From contig CM032231.1 in the NCBI GenBank assembly GCA_019009955.1, forward strand, positions 89,873,501 through 89,937,500: DNA of 64,000 nt, written 5' to 3'. The translations under genes and the position numbers were made by a program. The DNA is from Riptortus pedestris. Lineage: Eukaryota > Arthropoda > Insecta > Hemiptera > Alydidae. Under the pieces are notes generated by a model, which saw only the letters and a list, made by a program, of their open reading frames with translations, did not search any database and was not told where the DNA came from. Positions 48,176-60,141 of the stretch are shown here, piece by piece (position 1 is the stretch's first letter; each line of letters begins with the position of its first letter).

Positions 48176-49490
48176 TTTTAGTGTTTCCCCTAAAGGAAAT
48201 TGAGCTCGTACTCATGACGCGATTTTCTGAGAAAAAAAATCCTCAAATGTCCACATATCCTACCCATGAGATGACGAAAATTACGTACTTTCAAAACTGT
48301 ATATATATAGCGTGTGTTAACGCTCTAGGAGTCGCAATTTTTTTATCAGATTTCCCTTAAGGGAAATCAGCTATTGAGGTTGTACTCTTGACGGAATTTT
48401 CGAGATTTTTCTTCAAATGTCCATCGATCCTTCCTAGTAGATGACGAAAATGAAGTCCGTTCAGAACTGTATATCTGTATATATATATATATATATATAT
48501 ATTTGTCTGATACCGCTCTAGCGGTCGCAATTTTTATTTGATCGGTACCAAACTCGATATTTAGTCGTTTTATGTAAAAAGGAAGATCATGTTCGTTAAC
48601 GGCTGAAATCGGACTATTGGGAGGGGGGGTTTAGAGGGGAGGATTTTCGAAAATTCGAAATATCTCCGTTACTATACGTCAGATCGAAAAATTGTACAGA
48701 ATTAATCTTATTGCCAATTAATTCTACTATAAATATCGTTATATACATTTATTCTCTATCTTGAATATTAACCAAGATATTTGCATTTTTATGAAGTCTG
48801 TGGTCGGGTATAGTTCGGCCTGTACTCGGCTCAGGTGGAAGCTTCTTCTAACCTTACCTGTCGTTTCTAACCTTACCTTACCTTCCTTACTTTGTGCAAA
48901 TACGTTCTGTTCATCCCCCCCCCTTCTTTAGTTCTTGGACTACTAAAATTTGAGTTATTAAAATATAAATTATTCTTACAATTCAGAAGCCGTTTCAGTT
49001 GGGAATTTATTTTAATTAACTGAAAGATTTCTCATTACCGTTTGTATTTAATCACGGTGGTATTGTGTTACCAGTATGCGGATTTCTCTATTGTAAAACG
49101 TCACATGGGAAATCTGCTTAGTTTACGCAGCCCCTGCGTGACGGACTTTTTTTTGATCGTTGCCAAAATCGATATTTAAAATTTTTCTGTAAAACCAAAA
49201 CCTAAGTTCGTTAATGGCTAAAATTCAACCAGTTAGAACGTTGGTTTATACGGGAGGAATTTCTAAATTCTTAATATCTACTTTATTATGCATCTGATTG
49301 AAAAATTGTATAAAACCAATCTTGTTGTAAATGTAATGTTCTTTAAATGTTGTTACCTACGTTTTTCCTGTATCTTGTTTATTAACCGAGATATGAGGAT
49401 TTTTTAGTTTTTGGCCTTCAGTAAAAATCCACTTCTACTCATGTTATATTAACAATAAGCCTAAATACCAAATATTGTTCACATTGAACT
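48176..49490 (+). mobile_element. family A element, copy A14, hosting A15
   Basis: 5' end TTTTAGTGTTTCCCCTAAAG and the middle to GTCGCAATTTTTTT, then resuming at 49151 with TTTTGATCGTTGCCAAAATC. Its 3' end is lost where A16 begins within CATTGAACTTTTAGCAGA. Confidence 0.78.
48343..49150 (+). mobile_element. family A element, copy A15, nested in A14
   Basis: Complete ~808-bp copy, palindrome to GCGTGACGGACTTTTT. It lies in the T-run of A14's GCAATTTTTGTTTGATCG. It shows no duplication beyond T bases, as expected for insertion between two Ts. Confidence 0.83.
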
Positions 49491-49612
49491 TTTAGCAGAT
49501 TTCCTTTTATGAGAAATCAGCTATTGAGGTCGTTCTCATGACGCTATTTTCGAAACATTTCTTCTAATCTCCATCGATCCTACCCAGGAGATTACGAAAG
49601 TGGGGTCCGTTC

Positions 49613-49665
<53 letters not shown>

Positions 49666-50105
49666 TGTTAACGCTCTAGCGGTCGCAATTTTTGTTTGAC
49701 CGTTACCAAACTCGATATTTAAACGTTTTATGCAAAAAGACAGATCAAGTTCGTTAATGACTGAAATCTGACCATTGGGAAGGGCGGGTTTAAAGGGGGG
49801 ATTTTCAAAAATTCGAAATATCTCCGTTACCATACGTCGGATCAAATAATTGTATGGAACCAATCGTATTGCAAATTAAAGTTACTATAAATATTGTTCT
49901 ATACATTTATTTTCTATCTTGAATATTAACCGATATAGTTCCATTTTTATGAAATGTGGGCGTATAACGGACGATTGAGTTTTCAGCGAAAAGCTAGTTC
50001 GACGAATTCCGTAACTGTTCGGCTCTCGTATGGTGATTTCTCTATTGTATAACTTAACTTGGGAAATATGCTTAGTTTACGCAGCCCCGGCGTGACGGAC
50101 TTTTT
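49490..50105 (+). mobile_element. family A element, copy A16
   Basis: 5' palindrome with a changed centre (TTTCCTTTTATGAGAAATC), (TA)n at about 49617-49659, and 3' end CAGCCCCGGCGTGACGGACT. Fused to the truncated A14. Confidence 0.82.
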
Positions 50106-50311
50106 CCGTAAGGCCCAGGTAGGGGACTCGTAGAATAAATATTTTAGTTTTGAAGAATAAATGAATATGGGTTCTTAATCAACCCCTCTCCACTGTTTGG
50201 CATGCCGTGAATAATTCAAATCATAATTATTACTAGCCTTTATAATAATTAAATAACATCTATAATGCATATATTTCTTGTCAAAAACCAATCCGAGCAC
50301 ACATTGTTTAA

Positions 50312-51288
50312 CACTTTGCCTGCGTCTGACGACACGTTGTCGGTTTCGTGAGTTGTTCCCGACACGTTGTCGTCAGGTCATAAGACAAAGTTAAATGGGC
50401 GGGGATTCCTCCTGTCTTTCCCAAACCATTCCATATTTGACTCTAGCACAGTGAAAGAGGTCCTTGAGAGAATTGCTTCTTCGCCACAAAATTTTTGTTT
50501 CTTTTAACTGTTTTCGACTATTTTACAAAAAAGGTAAGTTTGAATGATTATTTTTTTTAAAGTTATCGTTAATAATAATTGCTAATGTTAAATATCTATT
50601 TAAAAAGTAGCTAAATGAATTAAAACAAGCATATTTTGTTGGAAAAATATTATTTCAAACCAGAATTTATAATTCCAAATTGTTTTATATTTTACGAAAT
50701 ATAAATAAAAATCAATTATAAATTACTGAATAATAATTCATCAATCAGTGATTGTAAACAATGTCTTTATTGTTTAATTTTCTGGTTTTCTAAGTAAAAA
50801 TATAATAATAATAATATAATAATAACATAATGAGAGTTTTACTTTATTTTAATATATTTTACGTTCTTGAGGATGTTGGCATTTCATGATGAATAGGTGT
50901 TCAAAACCGTTAGCTATTATTAGTGGGTTTATTAGACCCGTTATTTTATTTCAAGAACTTTCACTTCAGGTAGCAAAAAAAGGTTGAAACGCGTTTTGAT
51001 GGAACTTTTTTCTTTATAATTTGAAAAATACAATAATACCTTCTATGCATTCATTAAATTTAAATAATTAATCAGTCATCATAAAAATAAATAAAGAATC
51101 ATAATAATAATGTTTACAGTAGTGAATTACATTATCAGACTACGGCTAGGGAGTATGGTGGGAGAACAATTGAAAGACGATACAATTTATAATATACAGT
51201 TAAAGTAAAGTAAAACGAAACTAATTAACAAAAAAAAAGGTTTCCGCCCCACCGAAAAATGTTGTTGAAAATCTCAGCAGTCAACGTG
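50312..51288. mobile_element. TTAA-flanked element P3 (piggyBac-like MITE)
   Basis: 977 bp between TTAA at 50308-50311 and 51289-51292. Ends are CACTTTGCCTGC and, inverted, CACGTTGACTGC. Near the left end GACGACACGTTGTCGG and its inverse CCGACACGTTGTCGTC lie about 35 bp apart. It has no coding capacity. The terminal repeats are short, so the piggyBac assignment rests mainly on TTAA and general form. Confidence 0.62.
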
Positions 51289-51519
51289 TTAAGCCTAGTA
51301 ACATATAAACTATTCCATATGTGAAATAGTAAATGTGAGTAGAAAGTAAATCCAATAATGCCAAACATTTCTAGGAAATATGTCAATTAACTGTGTTTAC
51401 CTCCCTACAACTTCTGCTCCCGCTTATCAACTTTGTTTAACTTAAATAATTTATTCTAAAGAACGCTGAAATTAAAAGCTTTGAATGTTTTAATAATTTA
51501 TATACCTGATGGATATAAA

Positions 51520-51922
51520 CAAAAAGTCCGTCACGCAGGGGCTGCGTAAACTAAGCAGACTTCCCACGTGTAGTTTTTCACGAGAGCCGAACAATTAAGA
51601 AAACGGCCGACCTAGCTCTTGGTAGGAAACTCATCCGTTTTCCGCCTAGATTTCATAAAAATGCAAATATCTCGGTTAATATTTAAGATAGAGAATAAAT
51701 GTATATAACACTATTTATAGTAAATTTAATTTGCAATACGATTGATTATATACAATTTTTCGATCCGACGTATAGTAACGGAAATATTTTGAATTTTCGA
51801 AAATCCTCCCCTCTAAACCCCCCCCCCTCCCACTGGCCCGATTTCAGCCATTAACGAACTTGACCTTTCTTTTTACATAAAACGACTAAATATAGAGTTT
51901 GGTAACGATCAAACAAAAACAA

Positions 51923-51981
<59 letters not shown>

Positions 51982-53113
51982 CTCAGATACCCGACTTCGC
52001 CCGGGAAATGATTTGAGGCTGAATGGTGATGGTATTTTTTGGCAAGGCTTTACTTTGCACAATATTTTGACATTTACCCGTCTCTCAGTGTTTAGGGTTA
52101 ATTTACACGTCGTTTGCCGTGGATTTGCTAATAATAGAATTATTTGTTCGATAAGGCTTCACTGTCTTCAATATTTTTATATTTCCTCCGTCACTTATAC
52201 ATGTAAATATGGTGAAATTTTACTTCAGGCTCCCTTATAACCCCCTCCCGTTCGAACCTAAAAATGTTAATATAATTTATAACCTTGGAAGAATTAAAGC
52301 TAATTGACATTCCGAGTTATGTTAAGTTCTGTTCAGACGCTTAGTGCCCAATAAAAATTGTTGGCTCCGCTAAAGTTTTAACGTATAACTCATTGTTTAC
52401 TTAGGTATACGACAAAAATGTATAGAACAAAAAGGTTACTCCAAATAACAAAATAAAGAACTTTTTGTTATGTTTATATTTGCGGTATAAAAAAAAAAAA
52501 AAAAACCAATAGGAAACGAAATATCACTATTTTTAATTACAGGCTTCCCTTATAACCCCCACTCCTGCCCGTCCATTGAAATGTAATGTATGGCTTATTA
52601 TAATGAAGGCCTCACTGCTAATACAGATAGAGAGTTTATTTAGTTCGCGTTTGAGTTTTTTTTTTTGGCAAATAATATTGTTGACTCCCGCTATAATTTT
52701 TTTAGGCGTATAACGCCATTTAAACTTTGGTGTTACGACGAAAGTGTATATAACAAAAGTTACTCTAAATAACAAAATAAACAACTATTGTTATGTTCAT
52801 GTTTGCCGAAAAACAAATAGGAAACGAAATATCGCTAACTTTAATTTCAGGCTTCTCTTATAACCCCCACGCCTGTTCGTCTCAGAGAATATTATTATAG
52901 CTTAAAGTCTAAGTTGGGTTCTAGTAGTAATATACATACCAAGTTTCATAAAATTCGGTTTTTAGCGGTTTTATGCGTGAAAAGGTAACAAACAAACAAT
53001 CAAACATACACGAAAGAACAACAAATGCAGTTATGGTGGTCCTATGACATGTGAAACGAAAAGTTTTTATCGTGAAATTTCGCGAAAAAAATCAATGTAC
53101 AGACAGAGATTAC

Positions 53114-53159
<46 letters not shown>

Positions 53160-53291
53160 TACAATTTTGAACGGATCTCATTGTCGTCATCTACTAGGTA
53201 GGATCGATGGACATTAGAAGAAAATTTTCGGAATTTCCGTCATGAGTACAACCACAATAGCTGATTTCCCTCAAGGGAAATCTGCTAAAAG
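51520..53291 (-). mobile_element. family A element, copy A17, with a B copy in its (TA)n
   Basis: 3' part 51520-51920 (GTCCGTCACGCAGGGGCTGC, then CACTGGCCCGATTTCAGCC) and 5' part 53155-53291 (AATTTTGAACGGATCTCATT, the palindrome with a TCAA centre). Family B copy B11 lies between the two halves with (TA)n on both sides. Confidence 0.82.
51978..53119 (+). mobile_element. family B element, copy B11, inside A17
   Basis: TTAGCTCAGATACCCGACTT start, about two units with small indels (A-run at 52490, T-run at 52660) and the AATCAATGTACAGACAGAGA end. Flanked on both sides by TA units. Confidence 0.78.
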
Positions 53292-53400
53292 AGATTGTGG
53301 CCCTCCACTAAACCTGAATAACACTTTAAACAATCGATCATATTGAATTTAAGCATTCATATTAGAATTTGTTTAGTGGATATTTATATTGTTGTACGGT

Positions 53401-54348
53401 ATGTTGGTCTGCAGTGAGGTTAGATAACGATTCGTTGCCCCACATTCTGATTCGCTAGCTCTTCAAAGTACAGGACCATTACACCTGAAAGCTTGAATGA
53501 GTTAATGAGCAAACCATTCGCTTATTATTATTACTCCAGTAATCAAGATTTACTTTCCTTATGAGAACCATTGTTGAATTTAATTAACGCCTGAAATGTA
53601 TCAACATTTGCCACGGTCTTTTCCTTATCCCTGCTATAATTAATGTTTTATTCATTTAACACCTGATGTAATATAATAATTAAATGTAGTTAAAATGCTT
53701 CTATACTCTTCAATATTTCCAGAAATCCATCAGATATTTCAAAGCATTTTTATTTTATCCAACGCCGGGAGGCAATTAAATTCCAATAAAAAACACTTAT
53801 AAAATTTTTTAAATTTAATTACAATGACACCTGTTATGGATTATGCCACACAGAAATTTAAATTTCTAGCATTATTCAAGTAGAATTAACTCTTAAGGAC
53901 CTTACGTAGAGTTATGTATCGCTACACTATTAGTTCTAAAAATTATGAAATGGTGAAAATTTATTTCTAACTTCTTATTCCATATGTTTAATGATACTGC
54001 ATTAAAAGAAAAAAATCTGATTTGGACCTGATATGATTTTTATGTACTCCTAAGATATTAAGTAATAGTTAGTCTCACTTCATTGAAAATTATGCTATTT
54101 CAAAGTAATATATGACATCTCCGCCCCAATGCAAAAAAAGTCATAGAATATAATTTATAGATGTTTCATGTAAAAAAAAAAAATAAAAAAAAAAAAATAA
54201 ACAGTTCTTTGCTATTTTTAGTATATCTCTAATACATACGGAGAAATTTACAATTTATTATTTGATGAATCTTTTCTCCTTTAAAGAAGTGATTCACAAC
54301 TAGTTGCTACAACAATACCCAATATGAAATTTCAACAATCTAAGGCTT
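53401..54348. other. no gene recognised
   Basis: AT-rich; contains an A-run near 54175-54200. No frame or repeat recognised. Confidence 0.45.
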
Positions 54349-54475
54349 TTTAGCAGATTTACGTTTTAAGGGAAATCACCTGTTGAGGTCGTACTAATGA
54401 CGCGATTTTCAAAATTTTTCTTCAAATTTCCATCGATACTACCTAGGATATGACGCAATGAGGTCAGTTCAAAAC

Positions 54476-54529
<54 letters not shown>

Positions 54530-54965
54530 TGTTACCGCTCTAGCGGTCGTAATTATTGTTTCCAAACTTCATATTTAGTAGTTTTATGTAAAATAAAAAT
54601 CAATTTTGTTAACAGCTGAAATTGGTCCAGAATAAAATTCGAAATTTCTGTTACTGTACATCGGATCGAAAAATGATATAGGTAAAAACAATCTTATTGC
54701 AAATTAAATTTACTATAGATATTTGGATTTTATAGTTTTCCGCTCCCAGTAAACCCCCACTTCTACTAGTGTCATATTAATAATAAGCTGATATATCATG
54801 AACCACGTCATTACAAGGTTAAATATCAAATATTGTTTTCATTGAACTTTTAATTTGTGAGATATACGCAAATACGTTCTGTTGACCCCCCGCCTTTCTT
54901 TTGTTCTTTGGTTGCTAAAATTTGAGTGAGATTTATATTGATTGCAATTATACCCAATATTTACC
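54349..54965 (+). mobile_element. family A element, copy A18 (long-tail subfamily), 3'-truncated
   Basis: Mutated palindrome (GCAGATTTACGTTTTAAGGG), (TA)n near 54476-54526, GCTCTAGCGGTCGTAA, and the long-tail words AGTAAACCCCCACTTCTACT and ATTGAACTTTTAA. The 3' hairpin end is missing where A19 begins. Confidence 0.75.
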
Positions 54966-56206
54966 TGATTTCCCCTAAGGCAAATTAGCTATTATGGTTG
55001 TACTCATGATTTTTGAAAAATGTCTTCAAATGTCCATCGAGCCAACCCAGGAGGTAACGAAAGTGAGGTCCGTCTGTTTACGCTCTAGCGGTCACGATTG
55101 TTTGATCGTTACCAAACTCGATAAGTAATCGTTTTATGTAAAATGAAAGATCTTTAATGGCTGAAATCAGACCAGTGCGAGGGGGGGGGGGTTAGAGGGG
55201 ATTTTCGTAAACTCGAAATATCTCCGTTATCATACGTCGGATTGAAAAATGTTATAGGACTAATCTCATTGCAGTTTACATTTACTTTAAATATTGCGAT
55301 CTTGAACCGTAACCGAGATATTTGGTCTTTTCGGTTTTCAGCCTTCCGCAAAAAATATTATTTAATAATGTTTTCAAGGGATCTTTTATTATAGGAGATA
55401 CATACAAATATGTTGCCCATCGCCTCCTTCTAAGTTCTTGGACTACTAAAATTTGAGTGATTGTGATAAAAAAAATTCTGATTCATTATAAATTACAGTA
55501 TTAGGTATAGTAAATAGTTCTCAATTAAAATAATAAGTTATATTCAAATATATTTCTTTAATAGCTTTTTTTTTTCCAGTGAATAATATTTCTGGTAAAT
55601 CAAATAAAGGGTTAGAGTCCTGTGGTCATACCTGTCGGTGGAGACCGTCGTCACTGGCTGATGGTTGAGTACAGCTGGCAAGCGCTTTCGATGCGATGGC
55701 ACCATCTTCATGCCTGTCTAAAAGTTGTACTGAGTAAGATGTCTGTTAGTGAGTAGGTTTTATGCGTCTGGTCACCGTATTAGTTTGTTTACGTGTAGTT
55801 GTCTACATTATAAAATCAAGTGCAGCTGCAACAACGCGTACATTGGACAAAGTGGGAGGAGGCTGAAAACGCGATACACCGAACACATACGCTCATTCAG
55901 GCTAAATAAACGAGACTCCAACTTCGCCAACCACTTGAGCGATCACTGCCACGACCCTACAAGTATATCAGACAGTATGAAACTTCTACATAGACAAACG
56001 AAAGGACAATAATATATACAGTAATATTTCTATCTGTTCAGCCCTGGAAGGCTGGCAGACCTGTTTGTTTATAAATTAAGGCGCTTTCGGTTGGGAAATT
56101 ATTAAAATATCTTATTACCGTTTGTATTTATTCTCTTATGTTGACGGAGGTGTTAAGTGATAGGAGTATGTAGCTAGTTTACGCTGCCCCTGCGTGACGG
56201 ACTTTT
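54966..56206 (+). mobile_element. family A element, copy A19, split by a GIY-YIG fragment
   Basis: 5' part from GATTTCCCCTAAGGCAAATT through GGACTACTAAAATTTGAGTG (about 55460) with no (TA)n. The 3' part, from AGGCGCTTTCGGTTGGGAAA to TGCCCCTGCGTGACGGACTT, ends at 56206. The intervening ~600 bp is foreign. Confidence 0.65.
55749..56012 (+). pseudogene. GIY-YIG endonuclease fragment, Penelope-like (PLE-4)
   Basis: The frame contains LHYKIKCSCNNAYIGQSGRR, then LKTRYTEHIRSFRLNKRDSN and FANHLSDHCHDP. This is a well-formed GIY-YIG core (Y-x-I-x-C-x-C-x4-YIG-x-[ST]-G-R-x-L-x-x-R, then the EH and NFAxHL helices), more conserved than PLE-1 and PLE-2 and from a different subfamily. The putative catalytic Arg (SGRRL) is present; the conserved Glu is probably in YTEH. 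It starts at an arbitrary Met and has no reverse transcriptase upstream, so it is a 5'-truncated remnant. Upstream, at 55675-55725 on the other strand, is a degenerate PLE-tail-like stretch (ATGAAGATGGTGCC, ATCGAAAGCGC). Confidence 0.75.
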
Positions 56207-57946
56207 CTTTAATGTTTGAGCATCTTGAGAATTTTTTTTTGTTATCAAATACCACATAAAATTATTCATGTCACCTGGCCAAAGGCTACTTTATTTGAGT
56301 TGTACGTTCATGAGAATAAGTCTTCCTATTAATCAGATTGATGTAATTTGCTGTAGCTGTAATAAGACACATTCCGTATATATTTACGACTGGTAGGGAT
56401 GGTGCTATTTTACTGACAGTGCGACCATGAAGGTCTACTGGATTATGGTAATAAAACCCGCCATTTCCAGTCTCTCGTCCCCCCAGATTTGTCAGGTTGT
56501 GCCCCGCGGATGGTTGTGGGTTCGGTGGTAAACAACTTTACGAGACCCTTCGTTCTGGGACCTCCATCTTGCTGCCCTGTGAGACAAGTTTTTTTTTTTT
56601 TTCCTTTTTCTTCCTTTTTCCATTCAAAGAGGGCCGATCTGAAAAAGAGGAAATCACTCCTCGTTCTTTCATAGCTGCCGGGCGGCGAATGAGAAACTCG
56701 GTTTTTCTCACAAAGCGCGCTCAAAACAAGCTTCTCTTATTTGCGAAGGGACCGAGAGCCCTTTTTGCCTTTAACTGTCAGTAAACATTACACGTTTGCT
56801 CAGGTTAGGTCTTTGCTGAAATTCTCCTTTCTTTGGATCAATATAAAGGACTTGGTTGCAGGGTGTAACTGCAATCATCTCCATCCTTCAGACCATCTAT
56901 AACGCCTTTATCTATTGAATTACAAATCAAGTGCACTTAGTAGGCCCAATCTTGCACGTTGATTTCCAGAATAAAACTGGATTTTAATTAATTGCATAGG
57001 CCACAAAAGCTCAATTAAAGGTTTCCTTAATAAGTCCGGCAAGATTAAAAAAAAAATAACCGATTATTGTATTCGTAGATATTTATTTAAGATAAATAGA
57101 TAGATAGATAGATATTTTATTGGCTTATGTTTACAACATGTTGCCTAGAGTCTGGCCAATTAGTGTTAGTATGGTTATTAATATATTATAACTTCTTAAA
57201 GTATGTGTAAATAAAATAATAATAATTCCTAAAATTACAACTGAACAGCATATACATTTGCACGTAATACAATATTAATATTAATCTAAATAATTATAAT
57301 ACTGAATTCAATAGGTCATAATTTAATGTAAATGTAGATTAATTCATTCTTTTTTAATGTCTAAATAAAGATCAGTTTTCTAACATATCAGATTAACATA
57401 ACTATTCTCTAAGATAAGTATAACTCTTCTAATAATAAGTATAACTGCATATAATAAATAATGTTCCGATTATTGTTGAATAAGCACCCCCATAAAAATA
57501 ATAATTTTTTTTCTTTTATATTGTTAACTTTCACAAACTTTTGATAAGAAACAAAAAATATCACTAACTTTACTTTCATTGTTGTAATCCAGAATGTTTT
57601 CCAATGATAGGTATTCTCTTTGAGGCACTATATACTTGTCAAGGAATTTTACCCTGTGTGATGAAATATTTATTTAAGGGTATATCAAAAACTTGGTTTT
57701 CTGGTCACATTCATGTTGAATTCAGTAGGCAACAAGAATTTCCCTGATGTATTGACTTGCCATACAGTTTGAAAAATGTCTTTTCGAGTTATCCCACATT
57801 GCTATCACATGGTTGACCCATTGAAAGTGCTATTTATTCACGAGAAATACGTGCCAACTCATTCAATAAATTCCTCAGCCTCAAGCTGGCTAGAATACGG
57901 TGCTAACCAAACGACAACTATTTTCGGATTACACACTGCAGGAGGT
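56207..57946. other. no gene recognised; (GATA)n at 57096
   Basis: 56440-56790 is less AT-rich with a T-run (56589) and produces several overlapping frames without motifs. A short GATA repeat near 57096-57113, followed by ATTTTATTGGC, looks like the tail of a minus-strand retroposon that I could not identify. Confidence 0.45.
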
Positions 57947-58510
57947 ATGGGCAACCTTTGACATGTTGCGGGCCAAACGTTAGAGTGCAATTACATTCGC
58001 AGCCCGCTTTTAAAAGTAGTACATTTTGAAGTAGTGTTTATAATTTTTAATTATAGATATTAGACATTAAATCATTCGACAATGTAACTATAATACCATT
58101 TATTAAAATAACAAAATGAAATGAGAAAAATATGTACAACATTATTTCTAAATCGTAGAATTTGGAATTATTACAAACAACGAAAGTTAAATAGCGATAC
58201 CCAAATCAACGAGCCACTTGAATTTGAGAAACTAATCCGTTGATGTTTGGATTAATTCCAAAGATAGAAAGACCTAAAAAATTTTCCAAATTATCCTCAG
58301 TCAGCCTTGCACGATGTTTTAACTTATTAACTTTCATCGTTGAAATGAACTGTTCGCATTTATAAGTACTGCCAACGCTCAAATCCCTTTCTCCTCATCT
58401 TGCTCATTTGGAGTAAGTAGTGTAATATTTTTGTTTAATTGGGTTTTTCAAAATGTCTCGCGGGCCAGATCAAATCTTACAGCGAGCCAGTTGTTGCCCA
58501 CACATGCACT
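57947..58510 (-). mobile_element. hAT-type DNA transposon remnant, internally deleted
   Basis: Ends are GGTATGGGCAACCTTTGACA at the left and, read inward from the right, TGTGGGCAACAACTGGCTCG, both close to the CAGxGGTGGGCAAC termini of many hATs. GCGGGCC lies just inside each. A clear 8-bp duplication is not visible. It carries the end of a transposase gene. Confidence 0.7.
58206..58400 (-). pseudogene. hAT transposase C-terminal dimerisation segment
   Basis: The minus frame ending at the stop 58206-58208 reads VGSTYKCEQFISTMKVNKLK, then HRARLTEDNLENFLGLSIFG and NPNINGLVSQ. This is the hAT dimerisation block (FGSTYxCExxFSxMKxxKxxxRxxLTDxxLxxxLR) found at the C-terminus of Charlie-like hAT transposases. 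The domesticated GTF2IRD2- and ZBED-type proteins carry the same block. No open frame continues upstream of about 58400 and the left terminus is close by, so the catalytic RNase-H region is deleted. A domesticated host exon is unlikely because both transposon ends are in place. Confidence 0.8.
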
Positions 58511-59713
58511 ACGGCATAAAGGGGACAATGTTTTCCCACAATGGCGACAACATTCAAGTTAAATCTACCCTTTGAATCCAAATACTTTTTTTTTTTGACA
58601 AACTAATTGCTGTCATAAGCTATTGGCTTCTTGTTTAAAGGGGTCCTCGCAAATATATATATATTGGCGTCATGGACATTCGTTCCTTTAAACTGGCTCT
58701 GATAAACATGGATGGCAATAAGCCATATTGTCCCTAAACAATCGAGTATTAAACTAATTTTTATTTCATTATTTGCTTATTTTATCTTTATTTCATCTTT
58801 TTCCACTTCTTTATTCCTCTGTAGGGACATTTTCCTTTAAATTATGGAAGAACTCCGTTCTGTAAAAAGCGTAGAAACCCATTGTCCTCTTTTGTGTATA
58901 CTAGTTTCGTTTAAGCTCACTGATTTTTCAATGCAAATATTATAAACAGAAGTAAAGCAGAATAAAGGCAGATTCGCTAATTTCATCAGATAAAAACATC
59001 ATTATTAACACATTGATATTTACAAATGTATATAGATTTATAGATATCCCACAACAGATTACACACAATCTTTTATAATTCTTAAATATCTTTAAATAGC
59101 TTAATAAGGCTAAATTATTCATTAAAATATGAGTGTCATCGAAAAAACGTTACTAAGCCCCCCCCCCCTAAGTTTAAGACTATAGGAAATTCCGGTTTGG
59201 TAGTTACCGTATTGAAATCTGGGAAATATATGAACGTTTTTACGTTCATATGAATGCGAAAATTCATGTATTTTGAGTTACAAAAGCACGACTGACAGGT
59301 GAACTGTTTTTCACTGAAAAACAGGCTCTAAAAATAAAAGACAAAACTCAAAGCTGTTGAGCTCTCAGGTTTCTTTAAATCAAGAAGAAAAATGTAAAAT
59401 TAAAAAAAAAAAAAAAAGGAGAATCCATTAAATAAAATCAATAGGATCCTACGAAAACTCTTGAAATGAGCCTTTTAATTGAACGGCAATTAAAGCTCAT
59501 AACGGATTAAATTTTAAAATGGTGCCGGCGCTTAATGCAGTTTCACAAAGTAATCGGCGGAGATTGGACCCCCTCCCCCCCTTCCTCGACAAAATTGTGT
59601 TTCCTCTCAAAGCACCCCCTCTCATCGGCAGGGTGCCCTCTCCGTCTACCTCTTTCCTTTCTAGCTAGGCTTATATTCCGCCTCCCGTACGTAATACATT
59701 AATTACATAGACC
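58511..59713. other. no gene recognised
   Basis: Contains a C-run near 59159 and an A-run near 59402. A less AT-rich patch at 59560-59690 has no frame. Confidence 0.45.
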
Positions 59714-59727
59714 ATATTACAAATACA

Positions 59728-60141
59728 AAAAGTAACCCCATCTTCAGAACTATATTCAGCTTTAATATATCCAGCCTGGAGAACTACCTGACATTTAAGA
59801 CAAACATAAAAAAGCTAAGATCTGTTAGCCAATTAAAAGTATCAAGCTCAGAATTCACCAAACTTCAATCACGAAACAAAAATTTCTCAAAGTTCAGGAA
59901 CCTTGCACTTTTTGTAATCAGTTCATCCCTAATAGCCTGTCACATATACTTCTCTGAAGAGCTCATTGAAGATAGAAATGAATATCTACAAACACTTTCC
60001 TCAGCAGTCAGTGATGTACATAAAATTGAAGAGATACTTCGTATCGATAGCCTCGAAAAATTACTCAAGATTTACTGCTTCATCACGTCAGCATGCAATA
60101 CTCTGGAATCTATAAGTGATGATGGACCACACTCCAGTTAA
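59728..60141 (+). pseudogene. 137-codon open frame of unknown family in the retrocopy
   Basis: The frame is open from the left border of the insertion (and a little beyond) to TAA at 60139-60141, without an ATG at the start. It reads SNPIFRTIFSFNISSLENYL, later RNKNFSKFRNLALFVISSSL, and ends ACNTLESISDDGPHSS. There is a modest hydrophobic stretch (LALFVISSSLIACHIYF) and a helical-looking acidic/leucine-rich part (ELIEDRNEYLQTLSSAVSDV). I do not recognise it. It may be the C-terminus of a LINE protein or a processed fragment of a cellular mRNA. Its lack of stops in otherwise stop-rich DNA implies real coding ancestry and a recent insertion. Confidence 0.6.

Larger units (their letters stand above)
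48088..53400 (+). mobile_element. family B element B9/B10 split by three insertions
   Basis: Pieces 48088-48175, 50106-50311, 51289-51519 and 53292-about 53400 read in order along the leader of B4 and B8 (ATGCCCGGGAA, CTTCAATGTGTACAATTACA, TTTTGAAGAATAAATGAATA, CAATCCGAGCACAC, GAGATTGTGGCCCTCC). The gaps are an A cluster, a TTAA element and another A holding a B. Confidence 0.7.

Noticed and set aside
56443..56784. Several overlapping frames in a less AT-rich patch that might be an exon or promoter
   Set aside because: No domain, no convincing splice sites, and opposing frames of similar length; no basis for a call.
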